Assembly: GCF_947507565.1 (NCBI RefSeq)
Contig: NC_089183.1
Location: forward strand, 1,178,001-1,242,000
Source of the DNA: Oscarella lobularis
Lineage: Eukaryota; Porifera; Homoscleromorpha; Homosclerophorida; Oscarellidae
Direction of reading: 5' to 3'
DNA length: 64,000 nt
The first letter of the stretch is position 1. Every line of letters begins with the position of its first letter. The position numbers and the translations under genes are program-made. Below the pieces are notes generated by a model. That model was not told the origin of the DNA and ran no database searches. It saw only the letters and a program-made list of their open reading frames with translations. This document shows, one piece after another, positions 1 to 11,820 of the stretch.

Positions 1-1200
1 ACTTTTTACCGCAGCACTTGTTTCTGTGTATGTTCTTCGTGTATACTAGAATGTAAAGCTCTTTGCTGGACTCTCATAGGAGGAGGCTTTTCGTTTTCAA
101 ACTCCTGTCAGTGCAGCAGATTCTCTCGTCCCACTGCTAGAGCTTTTTACTAGACTTTTGTTGTAGAAAATGTTGTCTGTATTCTGTCGACTTATTGCCG
201 GGCTTTTTTCTGGGGACACAGGTATTGCTTGCTGCTTGAATGCTGGGCTTCCTACATACTAGATGTATCCCAGCGAAATTAGGAAGTCAACGTTTGCTTC
301 GAGTAGAAGCATAGCTAGACGTTCCATACTTTCGCACATGCATACGTTATCCAGAGGTATGAGTTGATGTCCAGTAAAAGTGCACATGTTAGGTAAAAGT
401 ACGGATCAGAAATTTGTTGGACAGAAGAATGAGGAGAAGCATGGAAAGAGAAGTCGGGCAGGCGCTAGGGTCGAAGCTATGAGTAGACGCTCTAAAACAT
501 CCACCCGACACTGTATCTAGAAATACAAAGAGACGTTTCAGGTAATAAATTGATGTTCTGCGTTAATGTTTGAGAGCAAAAGTATGAGTCAGCGTCCTTA
601 TTTTTCACTTAAGCATCTCCGCAAAGAACATCGATCCATACATACAAACGTCTACTCGTATTTTCTGGATAAGTACAGGCGAGATGAATGGAACATTCAC
701 CCAAACTCGTACCGAAGCGTCGGCCAAACACCGTCTTCCCCTACTTCAACTCACGCCTCTACCGCAATCAATACTGACCCCATACTTCCACCTAAGCACG
801 TACCTAATACCAAAACATCGACTCACAAACAGCTACCCACACTTCTAGATAAAACATGGGCGGACTGTCGGAAGCATTTAACTATACATCAAACATTGAC
901 TGCCTCATGTCTCTATTTTTAGCCCGGACTTTCTTTAGGTGCTATTTTTCCTGAGCTCTACTGCGCTATCTAGACTTTACTCTTGTTAATTTGAAGCCAG
1001 GTGCTCGGCTCCTGTGCTCTACTGTGCTATGATAAATCCGTCTGGACTCTTGTTATTTGAAGCCAGTTGCTTCGCACGTAGTCTTGATTATGTCGTTCTC
1101 AGAGTCGTAGTCAATCGCTTATAGGTCGGTGGGCGTGAGATTGTGCTTGCTTTGTGTGTCGTTCAATGAGAGAGGTGGCGTCTGTTTGCTTATATCTTTC
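1..1200. other. Intergenic, no supported gene
   Basis: I see no convincing exon here. A 118-codon open frame at 566-922 has no signal peptide, domain or splice context. A short imperfect tandem repeat lies around 955-1080, where a block ending in a TTTGAAGCCAG motif occurs twice about 65 bp apart. Confidence 0.5.
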
Positions 1201-1219
1201 AGGGGCTCTCTGAAAAAGC

Positions 1220-2965
1220 TTTTCTTTCTTCAGGCCAGCTGCAACGACCACTTACACTATTATTACTGAACATTTCTCCATTTAGACCACCAAAAATGCA
1301 TATAAAACTACAAAAAGGAGTAGAAAATAAATAAAACCAGTCATACAATGCAAGGTGCACGTGCACAAACGGACAATGCAAACGCGGGGACCCACATGTA
1401 TTATGATGGCTACGATTATGATGATATTGATGATAAATTTGAAGAAATTGATAAACATTGATGAATTTGAAAACATTGATGATGAAATTGATAATATGGG
1501 GACGGTTAGCGGGTCGAAAAGGTGTTGCATGAATTAGCAAAAAATGTAGGACCCCTAATGCACACGTCTCTTCCAGTGGACGGCTTCCTATATGATTAGC
1601 TTCCTTAAATGCACTGGGCTTCACTACCTATTGTGACGTCACGCGTTAATCCGAACCACGTGGCCACAACGAGCGGCTTTTCCTCTCTAACTACAACGGG
1701 TGCTATAAGAGCCGCTCGCCAGACAAACATCTTAATCTATATAGGGAAAAATCTAGAAAGGGTCGATTAGCTAGTTTAGATATTAGTCCTAACTATCGTG
1801 ATGCATGGGCGGGATGCGCTTGGGGGCCCGCGGCCTAAGGGTTCAGACACTCACCCACACGTACAAACAAACAAGTAAACAATCACAAAACGACGCTTGT
1901 GTATGACTAAAGAATCGGGGCTACAAAAAATCCCGGCTTGCCTGTGATGTTGATCTTGACAGACTCGACTTGGACTTTCTGACGTCACGTGAGCTTTCGC
2001 TTTCTTGGTGCTTGAGTAGTGACTGAGAGAAAACCGATTATTAAAAATTCTAATAATAAAATATACATGCTATATATAATATGCATACATACATGCTTTC
2101 CATTGTGTTCTTCCAAAAAATGTCGCCGTCCAAGGCAACCATTCCCAGCCCAGTCAGTCTTCTTTCTTCAGGCCCTCTTCTCCAAGGGCCACTTACACTA
2201 ACGTTACTTTTTTCTCACATTTTGACTACAAAAAATTGATCAAACTACAAAAAAGGCAGAAACTACAAAAGACCAAATAATTAATTCTATATTAGATGCA
2301 CGTACACAGGTAAATGCACACGCGGGGGCCCATATCCCTCCCACCCACTACGATTATTGATGATATTGATGAAAAATGGATGTTGTTGATATTAACGATA
2401 TTGATGAAAAAATTGATGTTGTTGATGTTGACGATATTGATGAAATTGTTCTTGTTGAAATTGAAAAATTGTTGATATTGAAATTGATGAAAATGATGAT
2501 ATAGGGACGGTTAGCGGGTCGGAAAGGTGTTGCACGAATTAGCAAAAATGTAGGACCCTTAATGGACTCGTTTCCAATGGACGGCTTCCTATAGTCTACG
2601 TTTAGCTTCCTAAATGCGCCGAGCTTGCTAACCTAGTGTGACGCACGTGCACAGCGTCACGCGAGCGGCCAACCTCTAACTACAAAAGTCGCTTACAAGA
2701 GCCGCTCGCGAAAGACGAACAAGACAAACGAACGAACGCGAGACACAAACAAAGACGCATACGAACAACGAGAACGGACAAACTCGAAAAGGGGCCGATT
2801 ACCGTTTAGAAATTAGCTATCTATCGTGATGCGTGGGTGGGATGCGCCTGGGGGCCCCGGCCTACGGGTTTTTCACACGCACCCACACTCGAGCAACAAC
2901 ACGCATGGAAAAAAAACGCGAGCGAAACGGGAGCTACAAAATCCCGGCTTGCCTGCGCCTTCGAC
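1220..2965. repeat. Diverged tandem duplication, two units of about 0.75 kb
   Basis: The unit at about 1220-1950 recurs at about 2160-2965. Shared blocks in the same order are: a CCACTTACACTA segment; a degenerate GAT/TTGATGA microsatellite (about 1405-1495 and 2350-2500); GGGACGGTTAGCGGGTCG; a block on cell-surface distance ending in AAGAGCCGCTCGC; a GTGATGC(A/G)TGGG(C/T)GGGATGCGC block; and ATCCCGGCTTGCCTG. The microsatellite creates spurious open frames on both strands. The unit has no recognisable protein and may be a non-autonomous repeat. Confidence 0.75.
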
Positions 2966-3987
2966 CGCTCGACGAGATTTTGGTTCTCGGCCCCGCGTCG
3001 ATCCGACAATCGAGTTCGCACGCGAACGAGCTAAAGATCGTGAAAATCGCGGAAGGCAGTCGATAGAAGCGCGTTGCGCCTACCGTTTCGCGCAGTCGGC
3101 TTCGTGAAATCGCTCCCCGCGCGCTTGATTCGTCGATATCGAAGCCTAATACATCGATTCATCGTTCAATGGAAGAAAAGCGAGTACGATTGATCCGCTT
3201 ACCGCGTCGCGCGATCGTGGCTGCGTCGTCTCGCCACGTTGTCCGGCGGAATGAGTCCGAACAAGCGCCGTCGGGGTCGTGTGTGCGCGAATGAGAGTTT
3301 CGAGCTCTGCGCGTGAAAGCTGTGCGTTCGAGGTCTCTCGCTTTCGACAAATGGGATCGCGAGCTGGCGTCCCGTGGCTTCGCGTTTGGCATGTGCGAGT
3401 GATTCGATTAGCTAATAATAGCCAAACTGAAAATGTTAGCTGTCAACAGCGTCATCGCCGCGTCGCGGGATCGCAGACGATGGGGCTTGCAGCGATTTGA
3501 CGATGCGCGCCTCTGCTTAGACCACCTGGAAACGTTACGCGAGCGAGCCTGCACGCTCTTACTGTGCGCAAAAAATAGGCAATAAATCACGTGAGAAGTC
3601 ACGCGAACAAGTATTTATTATACACGATCTGTGCATGTAGTACGCACACGTCACACGGTTACGTCATTATAGCCTAAGACAAATGAGGGGCCTATATGGT
3701 GTCACGTCACGACATCATGACGACATATCAATTCCGAAGGCCACGTAAAAGCATCTGCCAGAGATTCAATGCATCTAAACCTAAATCAGTAAAGAAAACG
3801 TGGGTACGCACAATATATAATAAATATATTTACCCATGAGGCTGTGATATTAGGAACATAATTTCAGTAGCACTCTTAGTCCAGAAACTGGCAACAGGCT
3901 ATAGAATCATGTATAATTAATATTGATATAGACGGCTAATGAAGGTGTTTCTACATCTTCTCATAGTCCTCCAGGTTGCTGCATCTT
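2966..3987. other. Intergenic, CpG-rich then AT-rich
   Basis: The 2.97-3.60 kb part is CpG-rich and shows open frames on both strands, none with a domain or a consistent exon structure. The rest is AT-rich without visible features. A CpG-rich promoter is possible but unsupported. Confidence 0.4.
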
Positions 3988-4070
3988 GACGCGGATAGCG
4001 TCGCAGATCCACCTTAAATTTAATTTTAAAAATTAGAAAATTTCATGCAAACTACAGCTGACTGTGGTCT
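3988..4070 (+). repeat. 83-bp segment, inverted relative to its paralogous copy
   Basis: This segment begins GACGCGGATAGCGTC and ends ACAGCTGACTGTGGTCT. It matches the reverse complement of 10654-10736, although the sequence immediately downstream (TTCTTACGCAA) and the next kilobase are in the same orientation in both places. The segment was therefore flipped, or inserted in opposite orientations, in the two copies. Confidence 0.75.
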
Positions 4071-5084
4071 CGTTCTTACGCAAGTCCCCTCCCCGTCAGA
4101 TGGTGCGGGTTTATCCTCCCAGGCGGGAGTAGAAACCGGCTGCAACGATCAGCAAACAAATTAACTCAATTGATCGAACAATGCTTAGGCTCACCCTCAT
4201 CGCCTCTCCGTCTGCCCTCTGCTACGGCGGTCACCACGCCAACGTCATGAAAGATCATCTGAGTGGAGACACTAACGTGCTGTAATGAACATTTTGAACC
4301 GCATATGATATCGCCGCCCAAGCGCCCCGATCGTGATGCGCCCTTTTATCCTGCGTGTTTCACCTGCTGCAGTGAATCATTTCTGCTCTGAGAATCCGTG
4401 GTGGAAGCTTTGGTGGTTGCACACACCCTATCAGCCCATGCATTCGTTGTTTTTTTGTTTCTGCGGAGTGCGGAGCTGAGAAGCCAATCATGGTCTCGGG
4501 AGACATTGTTGCATGTTTCTTTGTGTGCGCGTGAGTGTGTGTGCATAAAATTGTCGAAATCATTCTTGCATCAGAATTTGCCACGTCTCGATCCGATTGC
4601 GTACAAAGAGCGACTCTATATCCTTATCAATATAACACGTGACGCGTCATGAAAACTAGATTTTCATGCGCTATAAAGATTATAAGAGCGAGAGCTGTCC
4701 GTGCGTTCTTGGAGGAATCGCGTGCTGCCTGCCGTGCCGTGCCCCATTCCTGCTTACCTCCTTTTTTCGCACTTCAGCAGAAAAAATAGGACTACTGTAT
4801 AGGTGGTGAGACTTGTGGATGCAAAGTACCAAAGTACGCTCTTCTTGCTTACTTCAGAAGAAGCAAATGCACGAGTGTCAGCGCGTGGCGCTACGCTCAC
4901 GCTCCATACTAGCTCTTGTGCGCAAAATGATTCGCCCGCCTCAAACAGATTGGCGTCACTTCAGAAAGAAGTGCCAACAACATTAACATATTAGAGATAT
5001 TCTTCGAGGCGGAAACACGCCGTGACACATAAGCAGCGCGAGTAGCTCTTTCTCTTCATTCCACCGCGTCGCAACAAACCGAAC
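4071..5084 (+). repeat. Duplicated upstream region of cysteine-rich peptide gene 1
   Basis: About 1 kb upstream of the peptide gene at 5085 is closely repeated at about 10737-11820, upstream of the third copy. Both carry the same blocks in order, for example CAGATGGTGCGGGTTTATCCTCCCA and GAAAGATCATCTGAGTGG-type motifs. The second copy has about 90 bp (near 11060-11150) that is absent here. No exon is evident, so this is presumably promoter and 5' flank carried along in the duplication. Confidence 0.7.
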
Positions 5085-5336
5085 ATGTACAAGTACATTC
5101 TCGTCGTCTCTCTTGCTGCAATTTGCCTCGGCGCCACCTTCGCCAAAGATAATCAGACCGAGCAAAGTCTACGCTGCGTTTCTTCGGGACGTTGCTGCTA
5201 CTCTACCTACAAAGCCTGCGAAGAAGTGTATCCCAAAATGCCACGATGCGAAGATTGCTGTGGTGAACGCTTCGGACGTTGCAACGGTTTCGGCCCACCT
5301 CCCGTGACTTGCGTCTGCGGAGTAGATCTACTGTGA
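5085..5336 (+). CDS. Small secreted cysteine-rich peptide, intact copy 1
   Basis: Single-exon ORF of 83 codons plus stop. Residues 1-20 form a clear signal peptide (MYKYILVVSLAAICLGATFA). The mature part of about 63 residues holds ten cysteines spaced C-x5-CC-x6-C-x9-C-x2-CC-x6-C-x9-C-x-C, which predicts up to five disulfides. Two decayed paralogues follow at 6305 and 11821. I do not recognise the family; secreted disulfide-rich peptides of this size may be antimicrobial, toxin-like, protease-inhibiting or structural, and nothing here decides between them. The first ATG is used because it directly starts the signal peptide. Confidence 0.8.
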   Translation: MYKYILVVSLAAICLGATFAKDNQTEQSLRCVSSGRCCYSTYKACEEVYPKMPRCEDCCGERFGRCNGFGPPPVTCVCGVDLL

Positions 5337-5419
5337 CAAAGACCCGAGGACTCTCTGACTAAGCCTGTGCATGTGTCGTCTTTGTAGATGTTGTGTTGTT
5401 GTTATTTTTTTGTTGTTAT

Positions 5420-6925
5420 CTTGAAAATGAAAGTCTTTGCATGAGAATTTGCCGGGTCTCCGACAGAGGAGGAAGAGCAACTCCCCTTATATTTGGCATC
5501 GTTTTAACTACTATACCGGGTGGAGAGACTTAGCAACGTTGGCTTTCAAGACAAGGCGGATTGGAGCTAGCTGGCGTCTCTTCGAAACTCGACATCCTTT
5601 TCTATCGCTTCAAAAGCAGAAGATAAAAGATGACTCGCGAACATCCGTTTCATCAATCACCCACGCGACTAGGCAGCTGACGTAGCCGTTTTTTCGATCA
5701 CGAGACGAGGTGGATCTTTTGGTCGACTACTAGTACATTTTGCGCGTGATGAAACAGAAGTATTACCTCTCACCCTATCCTAAAGCATCAGATGGAGTAC
5801 GTTCTCATTTCCCGAAGATAGAGCAAACCATCCCTCGGCGTCCTTTTTTCCCCCGCCTTTTTCTAGCCAAGCGACCACACATGACTGCAATTTGCACGTG
5901 CAGCGCAGGACTGGGGAGTTCGGCGCAATTGTGGATGCAGAGTACGTTCTTTTTTGCTCATGCGCCAGTTTCAGCGTGCTGCAGGCTGGCTACAGTAGTT
6001 CTCTTACCTAACGAGTGCTTTGCATGCATGGGAATAAAACAGATCATTGCCACTTGTTGATGCAGATCTGCCCTTCTTGCTTACATCAGAAGCAGCAAAA
6101 TGCACGAGCGTCAGCGCGTGGCGCAAACGCTCACGCTCCGGACTGGCTCTTGTGTGTGGCGAATGATTTGACCGCCTCGAACAGATCAGCGTCGCTTCCG
6201 TGAGAAGAGCGTCACCTATCTTTCGAGGCGGAAACTCGTCGTGGCACATAAGCAACGCGAGTAGCTCTTTCTTCTCATTCTACCGTCGCGACAAACCGAA
6301 TAATATGTACAAGTTCATTCTGGTCGTCTCTCTTGCTGCCCTTTGACTTGGAGCCAATTTCGCCAAAGATAATCAGACCGATCAAAGTCCGCGCTGCGCC
6401 CCTTCGGGAACTCGGTGCTGCTTATCTGGCTTCGACCTCTGCAATTCAGTGTTTCCCGAAATGCCGCTAAGCAGCGATTGCTGTGGTGAAAGATTCGGAC
6501 GATTCGGACATTGTACCGTTCTCGGCCCTCAGCAACCCGTGACTTGCCACTGCGGAGAAATGAGAAGATGGCCCGAGGATTGTCTTCTACGTCACACGTG
6601 CATGTGACGTCTCTGTCGTTGTCGTTGTTGAAATGAAAGCATTTGCATGAGAATTTGCCGGGTTTCCGAGAGCGTAGGAAGACTAACTCCTCCTCCTCTA
6701 TTCGGCATCGTTTTAATTAATTAAAAAAATACGACTGGGGGGAGAGACTTCATGGCTCAATCTCTATTTTAGCGAGGTCGGCTCTAAAGTCAAGTCGGAT
6801 TAGAGCTAGCTGGCGTCTTCGAAACTCGACATCCCTTTCTATCGCTTCAAGCAAGGTGACTCTTCCGTTTCATTCATCATTGCACCGACGGGACTACGCA
6901 GCTGACGGTAGCCGGACTGCAGCTG
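5420..6925 (+). repeat. Tandem repeat of the 3' flank of the peptide gene
   Basis: The roughly 280 bp after copy 1 (about 5420-5700) and after copy 2 (about 6640-6925) are clear paralogues. Both contain TTTGCATGAGAATTTGCCGGG, a TTCGAAACTCGACATCC block and a GCAGCTGACG block. They show that gene and flank duplicated together as a unit of about 1.2 kb. Confidence 0.7.
6305..6607 (+). pseudogene. Cysteine-rich peptide, copy 2, interrupted by an early stop
   Basis: This frame aligns with the peptide gene at 5085 from its start codon onward but has a TGA codon inside the signal peptide (about residue 14). Downstream the frame stays open to about 6607 and keeps most of the cysteine pattern, including the two CC pairs and the final C-x-C. 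One cysteine of the second CxxCC motif is replaced by serine, and the C-terminus is longer. It is either a recent pseudogene or a single-base assembly error; the intact downstream frame makes the loss recent. Confidence 0.7.
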
Positions 6926-8000
6926 ACTGCATGTGGTCGACTACTCATAACTGTAATTGTATCGTGAAACAGAAGTATATTTGATGGCTCTTGCGCACGT
7001 CCTTTTTCTGTGCTCATCTACCAGCACGAGTGTCGGCGTACCGCAGGCTGACCGGGCGGTGGTATCAATGCTCTTGAGTTTGCATGTAAGTGGTGCACGA
7101 GACGGTAGGAGCATATCTTAGTTGAAGATCATGAGAGCGCGAAACGTCCGTGCGTTCCCGGCGGGAGAACTGCGCGCTGCAATGGTCAGTCGAATAAAGT
7201 ATATATACAGTGTTTATATATATTTAAATTTTTTGTGGGCTTTGCATTTAGAACAGAGGGAGAATAGGTTTCCTGACAACGTAGCACTTTTTTTCATCCT
7301 TTTACTACTATTTTTATCGCTATTCTATTGTTATACAAGTGGTAATACTAGTTGATCGAAACCTGTCTCAAAGCCGGTTTGCGAGGACGTCGTCATATCC
7401 TCCAACTCAGCTTGACTTCACGCGTCTCGCACGTTTTGAGCAAATGGCGCACAAAAATATTGTAAAGAACTACAGACAGGTGAAGAGAGAAAAGATGAAG
7501 AATTCATGTGCTATAAGACGCTTCTTTGGTAGGTAGGTGTATAGTTGCGGTTATGAACCTTGAAAAAGTCATAGCTGCTCACAAAGTAAATTGACCAAGA
7601 TTTTCTTCAAGCTGTGTCGGGTTCCTCGCGCGGGGCCTCGATCCAATAATCGAAGGTCCGCCATTTCGAAAAGACGCCGGCGCTACGGTACTATCTTTCG
7701 CCTCTCGACGAGTGCGATCCCGCGAGCAAGTAAAGCAGAAATACCGAAGCACGTCCGAAGCATCGAAGCATCTGCTTAAAAGCACAGCTAGTGACGTTCT
7801 TGCGCGAAGGGAACAGCACAATTCCACTGTACCGGTTCGAATCGAACTTTGGGAGACCGAGTGTTCCTCAGTCGCGTACAGCTATACGCGGGTTACGAGA
7901 AAGACCATGCATTTTTCGGCTGCGACAACGGGTCGCTTCGAGGTACGCCAATGCCTACACCTGCTTGCCTTGTAGAAAGTTTGTGCTTGTTTAGGATGCC
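6926..8000. other. Intergenic, no supported gene
   Basis: A short piece at about 7120-7190 resembles the flank at 4670-4740 (GAGAGC...GTCCGTGCGTTC). The remainder has short overlapping open frames on both strands without domains. I see nothing else. Confidence 0.4.
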
Positions 8001-8580
8001 GCAAAGCAAAGGATGGCTTTGCTAAGCGGAGATGACCTGGGGAGAGAATTGTTCGAAGCTGAAGGGAATCCCGGATGCTCACCAAAAGACTGCGACTTGC
8101 CGTACTGCAACGTACGCCTAGCTCCGTCCGTACGAACAGCTAGAACTGCTTTAGAAACAATTTAGGCTTCTGCAGTACTTGACTACTTGATCGGTGCAGT
8201 CGTTAGCATTGCACCTACTGAAACTCGAATAGCAGTTCCGTTACAGAGCCGGAAAAACTTTCAGTACTGTAGCAGTCTCTGGCACAACTGACGTTGCACA
8301 GCTAGGCGCCGACTTCAAATTGTTCATGAAGACTTTGAAGAGCTAAACGCGCGTGACCCGAAAGATGACACGTGCCCACAGGCAAACGCCGTTTTCAATG
8401 CCCCGAGTCGGTGACGAACGTTGCCTTGGGCGTCATGGCAGCGGAATGCCATCGCAAGTGCGTTCCGTATCATCCGAGACGTATTTCGGATCCCAATGCA
8501 TGCCCATGCAGACTGCATCATCCCAAGTGCTATGTGGATTTGTGAATCGATGCACGAACGAGTGGGGCGCCGATTTCTCG
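8001..8580 (+). pseudogene. Possible decayed coding region, unknown family
   Basis: One frame from the ATG at 8013 to about 8411 reads as protein-like sequence, interrupted only by a TAG near 8163 and a TGA near 8289. It contains acidic and cysteine-bearing stretches such as NPGCSPKDCDLPYC. After 8411 a cysteine-containing stretch continues in another frame. A possible acceptor (TTTAG) lies just before 7995. I do not recognise it, and chance openness cannot be excluded. Confidence 0.3.
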
Positions 8581-8659
8581 TAGGACCCGCGGCACTGTAA
8601 TGGAAGAACGACGCGGTTTCTATGTTGACGTAATAGAATCTTCTCATACCAGTTGAACA

Positions 8660-9222
8660 CCATGCTGTGAGTGCATGTCTATCTAGATCTGAGTGTCTAG
8701 ATCTGGCACCCTTCTATCGATAGTCAATTAAATAAAGAATAACACCTCTCTCTGAGTTTAGCCAATGAGCTGCTAGAGGCGCAGACCCTGCGAATGTAAA
8801 CTACGTTGTTGACGTCAGTAGAACACTATCCTCTCTTATCAGTTGTCACTCCATCTGGCAGGCTCCTGTCAGTAGAAGGCAGCACGCCTGTTCGCCGCAC
8901 TTCGTCCACGTTACTAACGAAGTTGGTCCAACATGTAACCAAGAAAGGTTCTAACAGAAAGTTTCATGCAAGCGATATACAGTCAGCTACGCAATGGCGC
9001 TGTAATAACCTAAGATAACTTCTATTTACGGGTTGTTCGCGTGTGGCCGAGGTCGGTTCACGTTTGATTTGTATCTGCCAGCTGGCTAATTGAATGAGTG
9101 GAAAGTTGACCCACAGCTTAGAAGGAAGCCATCATGTGCCAGACAGACAGAGCACTCAGTTCAAATCCTATTAGGGAGATGTTGACCTTGACCAATAAAA
9201 TCATACCAACTACGTCATGTCC
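8660..9222. other. Intergenic, no feature seen
   Basis: Only short unconvincing open frames are present. No domain or repeat was recognised. Confidence 0.4.
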
Positions 9223-9269
9223 TTACCAAGGATCTACGCCCTATATCATAGGGCGTAGATCCTTGGTAA
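9223..9269. repeat. Perfect 22-bp inverted repeat with 3-nt loop
   Basis: Positions 9223-9244 (TTACCAAGGATCTACGCCCTAT) are exactly reverse-complementary to 9248-9269, with ATC between them. A perfect palindrome of this length can extrude as a cruciform or fold as an RNA hairpin. It is shorter than a usual animal pre-miRNA. It may be the remnant of a foldback element. Confidence 0.9.
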
Positions 9270-9472
9270 CGAACGTTCACTACAAAATTTGAGTGTCTGC
9301 GAGAGAGGATTCAGTCTGCGCAGCTGCACGACAAACACAGACGTTCACCTCACCTTGCAAGATTCCGCGAAGATTTTCCAGTACGTTTGGATGGAGGCAT
9401 GCGGGGAGATTTAAAATTAGAATCCGAGCGTCTTGATTCTAATCTAGCTGTGTTCTAGTTTTGACAGAGGAA

Positions 9473-10036
9473 ATGGCTCGTTTTGTGGTTAATTGCTTCA
9501 TTGCTCTCGTATGGTTGGTTACTGTGTCAGAAGTAATCCCGAAACAGCGCGCAAACCATTAACACCTGTAACGAAATATTTCTGGTCTGCCCGAATTGGA
9601 TACTTCTGGTTCAAAGACAACGCAGCCATGTACTATCCAGTGGGCGGTTCTGAAGAAGAGATTCTGAAAGTGGGAAGCGGAAACGTCTCAAGCGGGAAAC
9701 AATTACATTCACTACATTCCCGGACCAGAGGCACCTGCTAACAAGGGAAGTGCGAAGTGGCTTTTCAACATATCGGCCCAGCCAAGCATTGCATGCGTAC
9801 TCACGCACTCCGAGGACGATGCACCAAGAACCGGAATTATTATTGCTACCGACTCCGGAAACGGATATACAAATTACTGGAGCGGAAATAAGGTGCCTAC
9901 ATTTGTTTTCCAAAGAATCGGAACAGAGACTGGCATTGTTGGTAACTGGGCGAATATGTTATATCCTGCCTTGATGCTGGTGACGACATGATCGCCGATG
10001 GAGATTACACTCATGGCAATAAAACCAGAGTGTGAG
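9473..10036 (+). pseudogene. Decayed secreted protein gene, unknown family
   Basis: The ATG at 9473 opens a signal-peptide-like start (MARFVVNCFIALVWLVTVSE). The coding signal then moves between frames: one frame carries YFWSARIGYFWFKDNAAMYY and continues to about 9705; a second carries NNYIHYIPGPEAPANKG and then GIIIATDSGNGYTNYWSG to about 9960; a final shift gives DAGDDMIADGDYTHGN and a stop near 10036. At least three frame changes with no splice sites between them indicate a pseudogene, or clustered indel errors. The product would have been about 180 residues, secreted. I do not recognise the family. Confidence 0.55.
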
Positions 10037-10039
10037 ATG

Positions 10040-10653
10040 TGCATGCATGACTTCAAGCCGAAGAAGTCTGACAAAACTCTGAATGGTTTCTGTCTTCTTG
10101 CAATGTTTTATATGTTCGCTGCTGTAGGTTAATTCATGTATGCGTAAAAAGTTGGTGCATTGCGTAGATTTGTTGCAGCAGCTCCTCGTTCCATGCACCT
10201 GAGTTTTTACAAGGCAAAAATAGCTATTGCTTCGGGTTCAGCAACTCGTGTATACAACCATGCAATTAGTTTTCGGCCCTGGATCGGTGAAATAACGTTG
10301 CTTGTGTGGCAAGACTACGTGGCTGATTATCGGCACGACAGCGATCCCTGACCTGCATGTCTCACGACATCTGAACCCTATAACTAACTTTGTGTATAGC
10401 TGCATGAACTGATGATCACTACACGCAGAAAGCTTCTGGAACAAGTGCAGCGAATGAAGTAATTCATGTGCAGTTCGCGAAGGTCAGTTTATTGTGTAGG
10501 CGGAGCCTTCCATAATCTGAGGACGGATTCTTATCCTTTCCGCAGCTTCAACGGTGTGCGCCTTAGTATTGAGCCAGATCGCCTAAATGCCGCGGTTTTC
10601 TGAGATCGCACCAAAACAGCATCGGGGGAGACGCATATCGTTTATAAAGAACT
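10040..10653. other. Intergenic, no feature seen
   Basis: No domain, repeat or plausible exon was found. Confidence 0.4.
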
Positions 10654-10736
10654 AGACCACAGTCAGCTGTAGTTTGCATGAAATTTTCTAATTTTTAAAA
10701 TTATATTAAGGTTGGATCTACGACACTATCCGCGTC
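10654..10736 (-). repeat. Inverted copy of the 83-bp segment at 3988
   Basis: This is the reverse complement of 3988-4070 with a few substitutions and a short insertion. It sits at the same place relative to the duplicated peptide-gene flank but in the opposite orientation. Confidence 0.75.
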
Positions 10737-11820
10737 ATTCTTACGCAATTCCCCTCCCCCCAGCGTCAGATGGTGCGGGTTTATCCTCCCAAGCAGGAGT
10801 ACAAACCGGCTGCAACAATCAGCAAACAAATTAACTCAATCGATCGAAGGCTCACCTTCATCACCTCTCCGTCTACCCTCTGCTACGGCGGTCACCACAC
10901 CAACGTCATGAAAGATCATCTGAGTGGAGACACTAACGTGCTGCGTGTAATGAACATTTTGAACCGCTTATGATACCGCCGCCCAAGCGCCCCGATCATG
11001 ATGCGCCCTTTTATCCTGCGTGTTTCACCTGTTGCAGTGAATCGTTTTTGCTCTGAGAATCTGTTTCGGCAATTGTGTTCGTGCTGCGCACAAGATTCGA
11101 AGAAGTTCATTTCTGCTAAGCTCGTGCAATGCTGTATTGCGGTGGTTGCTGTTGTGGAAGCTTTATTGGTGGTTGCACACACCCATTCGTTGGTTATTTG
11201 TTTCTGCGGAGTGCGGAGCTGAGAAGCCAATCATGGTCTCTGGAGACATTGTTGCATGTTTTTTTGTGTGCGCGTGGGTGTGCGTAAAATTGTCGAAATC
11301 ATTCTTGCATCAGAATTTGCCATGCACATCTCGATCCGATTGCGCATAAAGAGCGACTCCATATCCTTATCAATATAACACGTAACGCGTCATGAAAACT
11401 AGATTTTCATGCGCTATAAAGATTATAAGAGCGAGAGCTGTCCGTGCGTTCTTGGAGAAATTGCGTGCTGGATGCCGTGCCGTGCCCCATTCCTGCTTAC
11501 CTCCTTTTTCTGCAGAAAAAATAAGACTACTGTGGGTGGAGAGACTTGTGGACGCAAAGTACCAAAGTACGCTCTTCTTGCTTACTTCAGAAGAAGCAAA
11601 TGCACGAGTGTCAGCGCGTGGCGCTGCGCTCACTTCCATACTAGTACTATTAGCTCTTGTGCGCAGAATGATTCGCCCGCCTCAAACAGATTGGCGTCAC
11701 TTCAGAAAGAAGTGCCAACAACATTAATTAAGCATATTAGAGATTATCTTCGAGGGGGCAAACACACATGAGCAGCGCGAGTAGCTCTTTCTCTTCAGTC
11801 CACCGTCGCAAAAATCGAAC

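Noticed and set aside
1355-1537. Short ORFs over the GAT-rich stretch
   Set aside because: Products of the degenerate trinucleotide microsatellite within the duplicated repeat. Open on both strands for compositional reasons.
2821-3602. Overlapping arginine-rich open frames on both strands
   Set aside because: CpG-rich DNA lacks stop codons by composition. No start context, domain, splice partner or repeat in paralogous DNA supports a gene.
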